Assembly (NCBI GenBank): GCA_007644065.1
Contig: VJWN01000004.1
Location: 1-64,000, forward strand
Direction: 5' to 3'
Origin: Margaritispora aquatica
Taxonomy: Eukaryota; Ascomycota; Leotiomycetes; Helotiales; Discinellaceae
DNA length: 64,000 nucleotides
In this document: one piece after another, positions 10,170 through 23,172 of the stretch
Layout: every line of letters starts with the position of its first letter
How positions within the stretch are numbered: the first letter of the stretch is position 1
Translations under genes and position numbers: made by a program
The notes under the pieces: model-generated
What the model was told of the DNA's origin: nothing
Database searches by the model: none
Seen by the model: only the letters and a program-made list of their open reading frames with translations

Positions 10170-11690
10170 ATGATGCCCGTCGATGGGACCTTATCTCGAT
10201 CTCGCTCTCGAGGTCGTCCAAGTCATCATGCAAACTCCTCTCAATCAGCATTTCGAAATCCCTGGCCTTCAGGTGGGATACCAACATGGAACGAAATCTC
10301 TCAAATGTCCTTACCCATTAATTGGTCAGCGGATCTTACAAACAATCCAAATGCCCAAACAGTTGAGATTGTGGTACCAGACTGGGGCGCCAAAGTTGAT
10401 CGAGATGCTAAGAACCCAAACGATTGCATCGTAGGAACCTGGCTTGGTCATGCTTCAGCTATGGTACAACTGCCCGTCCAGGGCGGCTTCAGAGAGGGGA
10501 ACGAGCTCCAGAGGAAAAGTTTATGGGTTCTTTTTGATCCCATTTTCTCTTCACGGGCAGGGCCCACTCAGTACGTCATAGTTTATCTTCAGCACGTTTC
10601 AGAGCCCCAAAAATAAATATCAAGTCCGAGTGACAGGTCTTTCGACATGACGCGACTGAAATGGGTATATGTGCTGACATGAGTGTAGATACACTGGACC
10701 AAAGAGACTCAAACCAGCACCTTGTGAAGTGATTAATTTGCCGGCTTGTGACGCAGTTGTAATATCTCACAACCACTATGATCACTTGGATCTCACATCT
10801 ATACAATCGATCTTCAAAAAATTCCCGAAATGCAGATATTTCTTCCCTTTAGGGAACAAGACTTGGTTCACTGCTCTTGGTATACCAGACGAGCTGCTCC
10901 ATGAAAAAGATTGGTGGCAGGATTGTACTTTACAACCAATGGATTTCGGATTTAAAAGTTTGGAAGAAGCTAGTGATCTCGAAGAGATCAGGTTTACTGC
11001 TTTGCCTGCTCAGCACACCTCTGGGCGTGGAGTACTTGATCAGACCAGTACCTTATGGTGTGGTTGGATTATCGAGAAAGTCATATCCTCCAGGAATCAT
11101 GAGTGTAAAGAAAGGAAAGGGGCGGTGTATTATGCTGGTGACACAGTCCGTTGATAAATCTCTTGTTTCTGCATTTCCGAAGAGGTTTTCACGGTTTCGG
11201 CATGCTTTTGGAATACTATTTCCTGGTGAAACATGAAAATAATGAATGCTAATAGTACAAATCATAGGGACTTCGGCGAACTTCTCGGTCCGAGGATCTC
11301 TGTCCTGTCTTCGATGAGATTGGCAAGAAAATGGGACCCATTGACCTCTCCTTCATTCCAATATGGCGTGGAGGCACTCTCGGATTTATCTCATCCCTTG
11401 GTCTCGAGCTAAACCACAACGGAATGGGGACGGCTACACATGCTACACCGCAGGATGCTGTTTGTATACACAAAGCTGTACGAAGCAGGAATACTGTCCC
11501 GGTTCATTTTGGAACCTTCATAGGAGCTGAGAATGAAACACTTGAAGCAACACTTGCATTCAATGAGTCGACCGAGAGAGAAGGAGTTGGGAAGTTTGAA
11601 ACTACTGGCGAAGTCAAGAATGGAAGGGCTGGCATTGTTAATATTGGCGAGAGCATAGTCATTGAGATCGAAATCAAGAAACTGGGCTAG
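10170..11690 (+). CDS. NAPE-PLD-like metallo-beta-lactamase-fold hydrolase
   Basis: Predicted 426-residue protein from three exons: 10170-10570, 10689-11145 and 11268-11690. It resembles N-acyl-phosphatidylethanolamine phospholipase D (yeast FMP30 and animal NAPEPLD), which releases N-acylethanolamines from membrane lipid; the substrate is inferred from family only. The metal site HNHYDH begins near residue 161, and further family blocks are WLGHAS, LPAQHTSGRG, YYAGDTG and a C-terminal VPVHFGTF. The two introns use GTACGT and GTCCGT donors, the second less usual, with a GCTAAT branch site. Joins keep the frame. The open frame extends upstream without ATG; the ATG at 10170 is the first plausible start, but an upstream exon (for instance with a targeting peptide) cannot be excluded. 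It is the first gene beside the repeat block. Confidence 0.85.
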
Positions 11691-12629
11691 AAGAAAGTGC
11701 CTTTCAAACTAGAGCTTAGGTCTGGAAAAGAAAGAATAACAGCGTACAATCAACTCAGAGAGTGTTGACCGTCTTGGTTGACTGAAACAATTCTCGAGTG
11801 ATTAGGGAGGAATACCTACCATACTGACATTCTTCGGTAAAATCTTGATTCTCATAGCTTGCTACTACCAAACCCGTCTATTTTGAGATGTGGTCGTGCG
11901 ATCAATGATCGGAGATCTTGAACGTAGTCCATAGTTTAAGTAATACTGTACCAATGACCAGGATTCGATTTCTCTGGACATCGGACTTATAGCGTAAATC
12001 CGATCCAAATAACCTGCTCCTAGAATCGATCTTGAACCCTTGACCTGCTCACGATCCAAAATGAGAAGAATTCTTGGTAGATTTACTTTATAGTGCTTTG
12101 TTGGTTCTTTTGCACGGTCGGTTGTGACAAAGTCTTGGCCATGTATTCGTAAATTGATTTGAGTAAGTCCAAACCTTCAAATAATACGAATACGATTTCT
12201 GGTCGGCGACTTCGACCAGATTACTCGGTCGTGCCTCGTGAAAGACTAGCAGCTCGAGAATGAAAATCTCCTCGACTTCCTAGAAAAGGTACCCAACATA
12301 CTCATGTTACGATACTAAGGTAGATCCATGAAACTTGATATGTAAGATTTGTATCCCTTCTTCGGCTTCCCACAACTTACTGGGTAAGCTTGATTGTTCT
12401 AGTCCACTTTAAAATTAACTACTAGTTCAAAGATTATATTAGCGACAGGGACAAGAGAATTCTTGATGGCTCTAGTTTGACTTTTCGGCCGAATCCTGTC
12501 TTCCAAATTCGGATTTTACGTAAATCCGAGCAGAATTATCCAAGATGTAGGTGTATTTGAGCCTCTTCTTTCCAATTTCGGTGAGCTTGAGTACATGCTC
12601 TTCTTTATCGTGTAGTATCACTCAGCAAT
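11691..12629. other. Intergenic, no gene seen
   Basis: About 940 bp between the hydrolase and the beta-propeller gene. Short open frames here have no family resemblance. It probably contains the 3' end of the first gene and the promoter of the second. Confidence 0.5.
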
Positions 12630-13756
12630 ATGTTAATCCAAAAGTCGACACTACAATCGATATGTCTTATTGCACTTGTTCGGCTTTCCAATGCTTTGCT
12701 GAAAGCTCCCCAGAATTACAAGCTCACACTGTTGCATGAAGTCGATGATACTTCCTCTCTTGAGAACATAGCAGTGCGCCACACCGGAGAACTTGTGGTC
12801 ACATCAACGCGTTCATCATCCCTCTACCAGATACCCGTTGGACACACAGGAAGGCCCGTTTTAATTGGAGAATTTCCCGTTCTTGGACTGCTTGGAATCG
12901 CTGAACTGGAGCAAGATATTTTTTACGTCGTGGGATCCAATATCACTGGTCTTTCTGCACTCCCCGGCTCAAATGGTGTATGGAAAGTCGACATGCGCAA
13001 GTCATGCACAACGAGGAATGGTTTATTGTCTTCTCCGCCCATTATTTCTCTGATTTCAATGATTCCAGATGCACAGCTGCTGAATGGACTATGTCGATTG
13101 GCGCCCAACGACAACTCGACTCTCTTGATTGCCGACTCGGTAGCAGGCACAATTACCAAACTCGACGTACACACTGCATCATACAAGGTCATTGCTCGCG
13201 ATGATACTATGACAAATCTCCCTGATGGACTTCAGATCGCCATCAATGGGTTACACGTCCACCAATCTAACTTGTTTTTCACCAATCTCAATCAAGGACT
13301 TTTCGCTCAAGTTCCCATTTCAACGTCAAACGGTATAATTACTGGCCCGGTGGAAATTATTGCTCGAGATATACCTGGTGATGATTTTGCTTTGTCACAA
13401 GACGGTTCCAGGGCTTGGGTAGCTTGTAAGTGTTCTATTTCTGCCTTCAAAATGAAAACACATGTTCGAAATCCCAAGCATATAATCACAAAACTCCCTT
13501 GTACCACTTTTCAATCTTCTCAAACGCATTCATCTAATATCTTGATACAGTAAATGGGCACTACACTATTACAGAGGTAGACATTATTGGCAAAACCGCA
13601 AGTGTTGCAGCCAATTCTTCTTTGCTTATAGCCACTTCCTCTGCTGCCTTTGGCCGATCTCGTAACGATCAGTACCGTCTTTACATTACTGGCTCGGCAA
13701 TGATTGGCAATAGCACCTTGGGTGGTGTGATCATGATGGATATTCCACATAGATAA
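12630..13756 (+). CDS. Secreted SMP-30/gluconolactonase-like beta-propeller protein
   Basis: Predicted 333 residues from exons 12630-13425 and 13551-13756 (donor GTAAGT, acceptor ATACAG; the join restores VALNGHYTIT). The N-terminus (MLIQKSTLQSICLIALVRLS) looks like a secretory signal. The body has repeating strand patterns and loops such as NGLCRLAPN, LLIADSVAGTI, NGLHVHQSNLFFTN and DDFALSQDGSRAWVA, typical of fungal six-bladed propellers of the SMP-30/LRE-like type, some of which accompany secondary-metabolite clusters. No cluster is visible here. The enzymatic activity, if any, cannot be told from sequence. Reading past exon 1 ends soon after, so the intron is needed. Confidence 0.8.
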
Positions 13757-15205
13757 TGCCGTGGTAGTAACTGTACAGCCCTTTTAATGTAGACATGCTT
13801 GCTACTGCATCGAAATATAGTGGACACGGTGCCACAATAGGTCTCCTAGCATTATCTGTGGGCAAGTATTAGAATAAAAGTTGGTTTCAACTTGCTATAC
13901 AATATATAATACAATATTAACAGCCGCCCTTTAAATTTTCGAATTGTTGATCGTATATTTAATTTAGTGGTCAATTCTAACAAGAGATAGGTTGTTTAGT
14001 TATCGGTTTAAATAAATCCTCATTCAACCAAGACTAATATTGATCACTTGGGACAGAGTTCATGTCAGTATACCGTGGTTATATAATATTCAAGAAGTAA
14101 AATATGCAAGTGTTCAATGGAAATAATAGACAATTCTTACTTGGACTTTCATCTTTGTAACTCTTGAGATATTGAATGTGCAATTTGATCCTGTATACTA
14201 ATCCATGCGCTATACCCCGATAAGGGCAAATACTTACAATTAAACAAAATATTGCACTGCTCAAGTATACAACTTCAAAGATTTTGGATCATTGCCTGAC
14301 CAAGCAAACTACTTCCTCAATGTGCCAGTAGTTCTCACAAACTCATAATATAATATTGGTCCTATTTACCTTTCTAATAAGCCAATTCATTATTCGATGA
14401 AAACAAATTGCATAAATTTCGATGGTTTTGAGACACCAAAGAAATAGAATAGCGGTTGGTCACAAAACCGAAAATTCATAAACACCCGGATTTGGTCGTA
14501 TCTACTGGTGTAACACTATCAAGACCGACTAAATTTATCACCGTCATAGACCAAAATAGTTGAAAACAATATAGGAATGATATTTCAAATATGCTAAAAT
14601 GCTATACACACTGGGAAAGCATAGAAATAATAGATCCAAGGTCATATTTCCAAAAAATACTGGCAATACTCGTGTATTAGCTACACTTTGGTTTCGACAA
14701 GACTAAATTTGCCGATCAAGTATAAAGCAACCAGCTTATAGAGTGATATTAGGTAATTGAATACACCTCCGTTAAGGATAAGTCCCAATGTGTCAATAGT
14801 TTTGATAAATTTATAAAGGTTGTTTATATTTGAGTACCTACCTACCGAAAACACTCGAGCCGGCCTGTACTGAATGTTGTCAAAGCACTACCAAGTACAA
14901 GCGCATGCTTACGAATGGTTCACTTCTTTGATGTTGATCCTAGATATCCTCCTAGTTCACAAATACGACCTGCGACAAGTATTGCTCCACCGTCGAAATG
15001 GCTATCAAAAGTGCGTGGGCAGCGACATTCACGATCACCAAAAGAACACGTAAATAAAAAGGAACCAAAATCATCATAACAATCAAGTTTGTATTCCATA
15101 CAACTGCCCCACAAACGCCCAAGTGATTATCCCGGCCCCCATAATACAGACAGGCTCCCAAACCAGAACCGCCAAGAAATTCGTAAACCCATGCGCAACA
15201 CAACT
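13757..15205. other. Intergenic, AT-leaning, no gene seen
   Basis: About 1.45 kb between the propeller gene and the histone H4 stop. It is richer in AT than neighbouring genes. An 83-codon hydrophobic minus-strand frame at 14952-15203 directly follows H4, most likely in its 3' untranslated region; I do not call it a gene. Confidence 0.5.
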
Positions 15206-15728
<523 letters not shown>

Positions 15729-16513
15729 GATGAAGGTTGATAGAAGATTGAGAAAATGATTGTATTGGTATGAAGACTTAAGTCTGTGGTGGAAGCTGAT
15801 TATCGAAATGAAGTATCTTGGGGATGGGATGGGATTATAAAAGACTTGAGGTTGGGAGTGGAAGGATATTTGACTGGCGTAGCGGCTCATCGAATTCGCC
15901 GCGATCACCAGAAACGCGCTAACCCACACAAAGACTAAAGCGTTGCGGCCGACCGAAGCAGCACCACAACAAAGTCCTGATTGGTCACTTGAAAGAGGCG
16001 AGATCTTAGAACTTCAATGTTTGGGATGGAGAATTGAAGGGAAAGCACGACGAGGTTTAGAAAACAAGAGAATCAATTAGATGATGCATTTGAAAAGAAA
16101 GTAATGAAATGATACACGATTAAAAGCATTCATTTAGGATATTCAAATAGTTGAGTCATACAATTAGGCAGGCATCCTCATGTTAGTTCTGGCATTCTAG
16201 ACTTTTTGGTGTTCCTGCAGGTCAACTTTGAAGTTAAAGGTCGATGCTCATTGGTCGGATAACTTACAACTTTCGCAAGTTTTTTGCAGCGTTCTTTCCA
16301 ACTCGAACTGCGCACGCTCTTTACGTGATTCACTTTGTTAAAAAGCACGCTAGCCAGGCAATCACCACTAGCGCCTTTTGCCTACAAATACTCCATTCCC
16401 CCCAACTCTTCCTTTCTTCCATCATCCACCAACAACATCGACAACAAGACAACCATCAAACCCAACTAACTTCAATACACCTTCATCAACCTCTTCAATC
16501 TTACTCATCTACA
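15729..16513. promoter_or_regulatory. Divergent H4-H3 promoter region
   Basis: The 785 bp between the H4 and H3 start codons must hold both promoters. A TTATAA-type element lies near 15834-15840 on the H4 side, about 110 bp upstream of its ATG. The H3 side has a pyrimidine- and CAA-rich leader (16400-16510). I could not identify a defined histone operator by eye. Confidence 0.7.
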
Positions 16514-17159
<646 letters not shown>

Positions 17160-18655
17160 ATGTTTGATAATCGGTTTCTTTTCCTGATCTGAATGCCCAC
17201 AATGGTTCTCGGTTGAGCTGGGGTTGGTGCATCGGTGAAGGGTTCATAATGGGTTTGGGCTGGGGATTTACAAATGGTTGCGCATGGAGTTTTCTGCAGT
17301 TTTATGGTTTGGGTGTAAACTATCGCCAGGGAGGGCCCTGAGCATCAATCATGAATCATGATTTTACTACCAAAATCTCTTCTAACTCTTCTGTGATCAA
17401 CCTGATATTCCAATCTCGACTGTGAAATACACTTGTGTCCAGTAATACAAACTGGGCACTTTTGGACTAGGCCATGATACTGTCACTGCTCAGAGCATTA
17501 CTGCCCATCGTTCTCATCTACTCTGGATCTAAGGCGGAGATGCGTACCGAAACTTCGCTCTAATACACAATCAGCTGATGTACTTTCTCTTCTTTATGAA
17601 GATATTGTTGAACTTAGATTATAAATAAACATTGAGCTCGTGTGGAAGTAATATAAACCACGTCTCAAAAGCAAGGTCTCTCATCTTGAGTATATTAAGG
17701 TAGGTATGTCATCATGTTATTTACACTGCTTGAATATGTTCCTTGGATCCGGTGAAGTGGTGTTTGAATGCCGAGATGTTTAGAGGCGTCTCATTAAAGT
17801 ATTTGAGTGTGAATGGAAGTTAAGCCGAATTTTAACATTTAGGAAGAGGTTATATGTGAACAATTTATGATTCTCACTTTTTGTGATAGCACAATGGAGC
17901 TGTGATATGCTAGGTAATAATTAGTGTGCTCGTCAATTTTGTTGAGGATGGACTAAATTTATTTTAACAGGAGTTGACATAGGTAGTGGATCATGCTCTG
18001 TTTGCTTGCAGTGATTGAAGTCTGCTTTCTTTAGACCTGGGAATATTTAAACTCGAAGTTTTTGGCTATTTCCTTATCTTGGCTCTTTAATTGCCATTGT
18101 TTTGTCTCATGAAGCGGTCGAAGCAAATTCGTCGTTCTGACACTGTTGCCCTCGATTTTGTTGCACCATTGGGAAAGGCAGTTTCTTGTCACCACTTCCC
18201 ACAATATATGAATAGATCAATGTCTCCTCAACATTTTAATTTCTCCCAAATCATAATCACAAACTATGTAACAGGAATAAAAATCTCATATCTCCAAATA
18301 ATCTATTGCCTTTATTGAATCATCCCCCTCTCACCACTTTCATCTCAAGTGAACAATAAGCGGTAAATATCCACCTCGCCGCAACCGGCTGCATCCCACG
18401 ACATCCCACGGCTTAGCGTCTCAAGCCTCTTTAGCCATGAGCCCGCCGCATCGCTAAGGTAAGGTATTCTGCAGCAGTGAGAAATCAGACACTGCATGTG
18501 TTGGTGCTGATTGGAAGAAATGAGCTCAAATACTAAATTGTGTATGGACCCAACAGCTGATTATTTTCTGATTTCATGCTTGAGCTCCTCGTCCGTGGTG
18601 GGGCTAGGGAATTGAGCCGGCGTGGGAGAGGAGAGGGGTAGCTCGGTAGAGAGAG
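17160..18655. other. Intergenic between H3 and NMT1
   Basis: About 1.5 kb without a supported gene. It contains the H3 3' region and the upstream regulatory region of NMT1. A 75-codon frame at 18091-18318 has no recognisable features. Confidence 0.5.
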
Positions 18656-18661
18656 TATAAA
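18656..18661 (+). promoter_or_regulatory. Probable TATA box of NMT1
   Basis: TATAAA follows a GAGAGAG run and lies about 155 bp upstream of the first leader ATG (18813), consistent with a strongly regulated thiamine gene. Assigned by position only. Confidence 0.5.
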
Positions 18662-18812
18662 TTGAAGCTCCTGCTCGTAGTGTTTCGACTGAAGCCCATC
18701 CTGTTCTCCTTTGGAAGTTTGCACGCACAGCTTTCGCTCATATTCGAACCTACCAAACCGACGACTACGCCACAAAGAAAAGCTCAGTATGTTGGCACAA
18801 CAGACAAGCAAC

Positions 18813-18866
18813 ATGCCTCTCGCAGCGAAGACACCTCGGATCAAGGTAAAGTGCATCAAAGCATGA
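18813..18866 (+). other. uORF 1 in the NMT1 leader (17 codons)
   Basis: ATG at 18813 opens 17 codons ending in TGA at 18864-18866 in unspliced RNA. The likely leader-intron donor (AAG/GTAAAG, intron from 18846) lies inside it. Its stop overlaps the next upstream ATG as ATGA. Confidence 0.55.
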
Positions 18867-19042
18867 CGGGTGTTCCAGACATCCTCACTTCTCTCGCACC
18901 TCTCACCTCACCATACAAGTACTTGGCCCATCTCGAGCTGAGGATTGGTATTGGTGTGCAGGTGTATATGGGAGTGAGGATATCTGGATCTGAGAATATA
19001 CCGTAACAACTTGATCTAGATCATGCTAGCGAAAGGACATGC
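18861..19042 (+). ncRNA. TPP riboswitch aptamer
   Basis: All parts of the thiamine pyrophosphate aptamer can be read. P1 pairs GCATG (18861) with CATGC (19038). P2 pairs ACGG (18865) with CCGT (19001) and keeps the usual non-canonical GGT/ATA contact. P3 pairs TTCCAGA-ATCC with GGAT-TCTGGA and has a long loop, as in other fungal copies. The pyrimidine-sensing CTGAGA is at 18990-18995. The P4/P5 arm has ACTTGATCTAGATCATGCTAG and GCGAAAGGA up to 19037. It sits in the leader of the thiamine gene NMT1, the known fungal location. Confidence 0.92.
18863..19006 (+). other. uORF 2 spanning the aptamer (47 codons)
   Basis: ATG at 18863 (inside P1) opens 47 codons through the aptamer to TAA at 19004-19006 in unspliced RNA. 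Splicing from the outer donor (18846) removes it; splicing from the inner donor (18962) keeps its start and extends it to the TAA at 19110-19112, just before the NMT1 ATG. This fits a model in which ligand-bound splicing forms are poorly translated. Confidence 0.5.
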
Positions 19043-19122
19043 TTCCCCCATCCCCTTGTGCGTGTTGCCTAACCTCTGGTAGCTTTGTTTGAGAGCGTTT
19101 AAGAAGAAATAAATCAAGAAAG

Positions 19123-20544
19123 ATGTCTACTGATAAGATTACGTTTTTGATGAACTGGTAAGGCATTTGGCATAAGACTGCCATGCAGCTTGAGAGTGAT
19201 GAATAGCTTTCGATACTAATGGAAATGCTAGGCATGCAACGCCATACCACGCTCCTGTGTACCTTGCTCAGAAGCTTGGGTACTTTGCAGATGAAGGCAT
19301 CAAGGTTGCTCTTCTTGAACCTAATGACCCAAGTGGTGCGTTTGGATACAGCTGAGACTGGAGATGTCTTTACTGACTGACAACACAGATGTCACTGAGA
19401 TCATCGGATCTGGCAAGGTTGACATGGGATTCAAGGCCATGATCCACACACTTGCTGCTAAAGCTCGTGGTATGTTTAAGTAAATTTCTTTCCTCTCGCC
19501 AATTTGGCCAAGCTTCGAAGCGACTTCCTTCTTCAATCGACAATTTTCTTGCTTCTTTGCTCGACCTACATGAACACTCAAACATATGGGAAACTATTAC
19601 TAATTATCTGTTGATAATTCTAGGCTTCCCTGTTACATCCATTGGATCCCTTCTTGACGAGCCTTTCACTGGTGTTGTCTACCTCAAGGATGGAGGCATC
19701 ACCACAGATTTCCGCAGCCTGAAGGGAAAGAAGATTGGATATGTTGGGGAATTCGGAAAGGTGAGGAGCAATGGGCTCTCATTAAGCATATAATATTAAC
19801 AAGTGAATCCAGATTCAAATTGATGAACTCACCAAGTACTATGGCATGAAGCCCACTGACTACGAGGCTGTTCGCTGTGGCATGAACGTGTCCAAGGCCA
19901 TCATCGAAGGCTCAATCCATGCCGGCATTGGCTTGGAGAACGTGCAGATGGTGGAGCTTGAAGAGTGGCTTGCTGGACAAGGTCGTCCTCGATCTGACGT
20001 TCAGATGCTGAGGATTGATGAGCTTGCTGAGCTTGGGTGCTGCTGCTTCTGCTCCATCCTCTACATTGGTATGGCTATCCAACTCTTCAATATCCACCTA
20101 TCAAGTTACTGATCAACTTTTCCCATAGCAAACGACACCTTCATGGCCGAAAACCCAGAAAAGATCGCCAAGTTCATGAAAGCCGTTAAGCGGGCCACCG
20201 ACCATGTTATCGCTGCTCCCACCGAGGCTTACAATACATACATTGACATCAAGCCAGAGATGGGCAGTGCCGTGAACCGCAAGATTTTCGAACGCTCTTA
20301 CGCTTACTTCTCCAAGGATTTGAAGAATGTCCAACGTGATTGGGAGAAGGTCACCAAGTATGGCAAACGTCTTGGCGTTTTGAACGAGGACTTTGAACCA
20401 AACTACACCAACGAATTCTTGAAGTGGGAGTTGGATGGCGACTCGGCTGATCCTACTGGGGACCAGAAGAGAATGCTTGCTCTGCAGCAGGAGGTTGCTG
20501 CTAAGGGTGGTTTCCAGAGACTCTGCGTTAGAGTTGCCGCTTGA
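19123..20544 (+). CDS. THI5/NMT1: 4-amino-5-hydroxymethyl-2-methylpyrimidine phosphate synthase
   Basis: Makes the pyrimidine half of thiamine from pyridoxal phosphate and its own active-site histidine, so it is a single-turnover enzyme. Six exons (19123-19157, 19232-19335, 19389-19469, 19624-19760, 19813-20068, 20129-20544) join in frame to 342 residues, close to the 340 of yeast THI5. The donor histidine falls at codon 66 in [11 protein letters not shown], as in yeast, and the CCCFC iron-binding motif falls at 195-199. [30 protein letters not shown] and RCGMNV blocks match the family. Regulation by thiamine pyrophosphate through the leader riboswitch is strongly suggested. Confidence 0.96.
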
Positions 20545-23172
20545 GCATTTCAAGTTGCGACCTCCCGATTCTGTGTGGTGGTATGAAAAGGATCTAGTAT
20601 TTACGTTTACGATTTGAATACTGGTGTGGAGATCCTTGGACAGCTTTGGTCCTCACATTCTTTTGCCAACAAATTCAAAATATTAAATTCTTACTAAAAA
20701 AAATTACAGGATTGTCCTCCGTATCACCGTGTGGTTGACATTTATCGAAATACCTTAGGCATGCCTCTCCCTCAAACATGTAAACATCCCACCATCTGAT
20801 AAATCATTCCCTACTACTAATTCGTTTCAAAATGCCACTAACAAATACTAAACTGAAACATCCGTGTTTCAATAAACCCAGACCTGTGTGAGCATGATGC
20901 AAAGCTACATTTAGATTTGTTTTCTCCTAATCATATTGGTTGTGAGGATTCGCTTTGCTGCTATTTAAATTCCATTGGCAAAAATGACACTTGAGAAGCA
21001 TTTTCGAAACGCATCTTTCACGGGAAGAAACACAATCAAGAAAATCTCGGAAGATAGAGTTTCGCTGATTCTGATTTCGGGCATGCCATCCTCTCGACCC
21101 ATCTTGGTCTTTGATTTTGCTCAACGACTTCATGGATCGCGGGGAAAGATTTTGGGCCCTGGCGCTTGGTTAGTGTCGTGCTATGGCCCATGGTGGGGTG
21201 AGTTTCCGCAGGCTTGCTGGGTTCCCGGAAGCCGTGCTAAGGGCGGGGGAGATATGGCCCCAGCAGCGTGGAACGTGTACAGACAGGGCGAGCTGGCGAA
21301 GAAACTTTGAAGAGTTGGAGGATGGAGGAGGAAGAAAGAAAGAAAGAAAGAAAGAAGAGATGGAACATCTCTCGTCGACACTTGAAATGGGGATCAGCAA
21401 ACATCGAGCTCCATCTGCTAACCTTTGTCACACCAGATTCGACTTTGGTGTAACATCTTGCAACTTTTAGCCATTCGTCTTTCTGTTTGTTTGCAATCGC
21501 ACGCCAAAATCTCCTCATCCCATGAACTGGACTGTGCCCTTTGGATTTCCTGCTGCAATCTTGCCTCCACGTCCTCTTGGCTCCTCTTAGCGACCTCTCC
21601 ACTAAGTCCACTTTGATGCATGATGCATCAGCCCAGACGTGCAGCTATTTCGAATCGAGCTTAGATCGACGCATCCTCAGCCAGTGATAGTCAGTGACAG
21701 GTGGTGGGAAGAATCAAGTGGAGGCGATAGAGTTGAAGTGGAGGGACCAGCAGTGACCAGTTCTATGCTGGTGGTGGGGTGTTCATTGCTCGGATTGGTC
21801 ACCGTTACAGGCTTTTGGTCGTTGGGCGTGGTTGGCATGGTTGCTCCCTGTGTTCCTGTTCATCCTTTCCTCAGCTCTCTCGGTCGATCACTGGCTCCCT
21901 CCCATTGCTATGAAAAAGTTGTTGGTAGGCACAATAATTATTGGAGTGCAGCAGTGATGTGATGCTGCTTTGAGGATAAGGGCGAGAATGGAAAAGAGAG
22001 CTGCTGTCGTTGGCGGGGATACCAGTTGAAAGACGAAGAGTGTTACTTCCGAATATGTCGTGCTGCTGAATTAATTTGCGTGTGTTGCAGTTGTAAATAC
22101 CGTACAGTACTCCGCGTTGTGAGTGATTTGATGGGATCACGAATCGTTCGTCTAGAGTTCATGTTTTACCGTCGCAGACCATCCAAGTGACGGGAGGGTA
22201 TGTTTCTAGTGCCGAATGTTGGGTGCACTGCCCTAGATAGGGACTAGGGGCAGACTGTAGCGTCTAAAGGTAAAGAAGGTAAAGAAGGTAAGGTAAGGTT
22301 CGTGTGTCGTTTGATGGTCGAGACAACGGGTACATACAGTACTGTAAGATCTTACATTATCTTTTAGACTACCTCAATCTACTCTCATACACCTCCTACT
22401 TCACTTCCATTCTCTGTCTATTTTCAATGTTTTTCTATATGGATAGATACAATACTTAAGTGAAGTACAACTCTAGCAACTGTACGACAAAATATATCCA
22501 GCGGGTAAATTTTGATGACGGGTTGGTGTTTGTTTGCTCTTATCTCGAGGAAGATAAGACCAGGTAAGAAGGTACAGTAGTCCAATTCAGTCCAAGTTCA
22601 GTGCAGTGCAGTTCTCTATCGGGATATTGTCCTTGTACTCGTCCTCAGTACCTACACACCTCCCACCTCTCACCACCCACTGCACACCTCACACCTCCAG
22701 AATAGAGCTAATTGGAGACCATAGTAACACCCAGGCCGTTTCTCTCGCCTGCAACCTGCACGCTGCATACGCCCATGGTTGGCTTGCTCTATCCTGGCTG
22801 CCCTGTCTGAGTTCCATGTTCGTGTGTCCACCATCCTCTCTCTATCCTCTTCACCATTCACAACTCTTCTGCTTCTCCTCACTGACAATCACGATATTTA
22901 CAGTTGATGTGTATATTGCAGGCGTTTCTGGTTCAATCGGAAGCCTGACCTGTCTACTATCTCGCTGATTGTTTCTGATAGCCCACTATCTATCATCAGT
23001 CACTATCCGGACAGCTGCTTCAGCAGTCTTATCATCCAATTCAATCTCCACGAATTGCTTTTGTTGGGGAATTAAATAACAGCTCGCCTTACCCTCGAAG
23101 CTATATGCTATCCTCGGACAGCTTATACTCTGTCAAGGGCATTGGCGTGGTCAACAAGCTTTAATATCGAAA
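20545..23172. other. Long intergenic region, no gene seen
   Basis: About 2.6 kb between NMT1 and the phosphatase gene. It holds a GAAA microsatellite (21331-21357), an inverted repeat TGATGCATgATGCATCA (21614-21630), and a GGTAAAGAA repeat at 22268-22300. Several 60-120 codon frames overlap each other on both strands and show no family resemblance. The last 600 bp, CT-rich, may be a long promoter or leader of the phosphatase. Confidence 0.5.
21331..21357. repeat. GAAA microsatellite
   Basis: About six tandem copies of GAAA within a purine-rich stretch of the intergenic region. Confidence 0.85.

Larger units (their letters stand above)
18846..19082 (+). other. Predicted 5' UTR intron carrying the riboswitch
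   Basis: Donor GTAAAG at 18846, acceptor GGTAG at 19082 and a CTAAC branch sequence at about 19069 define an intron that would remove the whole TPP aptamer. A second donor candidate, CAG/GTGTAT at 18962, lies in the P3 loop of the aptamer. In Neurospora NMT1 such paired donors are chosen according to TPP level; the same is inferred here. Confidence 0.6.

Noticed and set aside
14952..15203. Hydrophobic 83-codon minus-strand frame after histone H4
   Set aside because: It directly follows the H4 stop on the same strand and is best explained as H4 3' untranslated sequence; no homologue is recognised.
18662..19006. A 114-codon frame as a protein gene
   Set aside because: Its 3' half is the TPP aptamer, and its start is not an ATG in a sensible context; only the uORF part from 18863 is retained as a feature.
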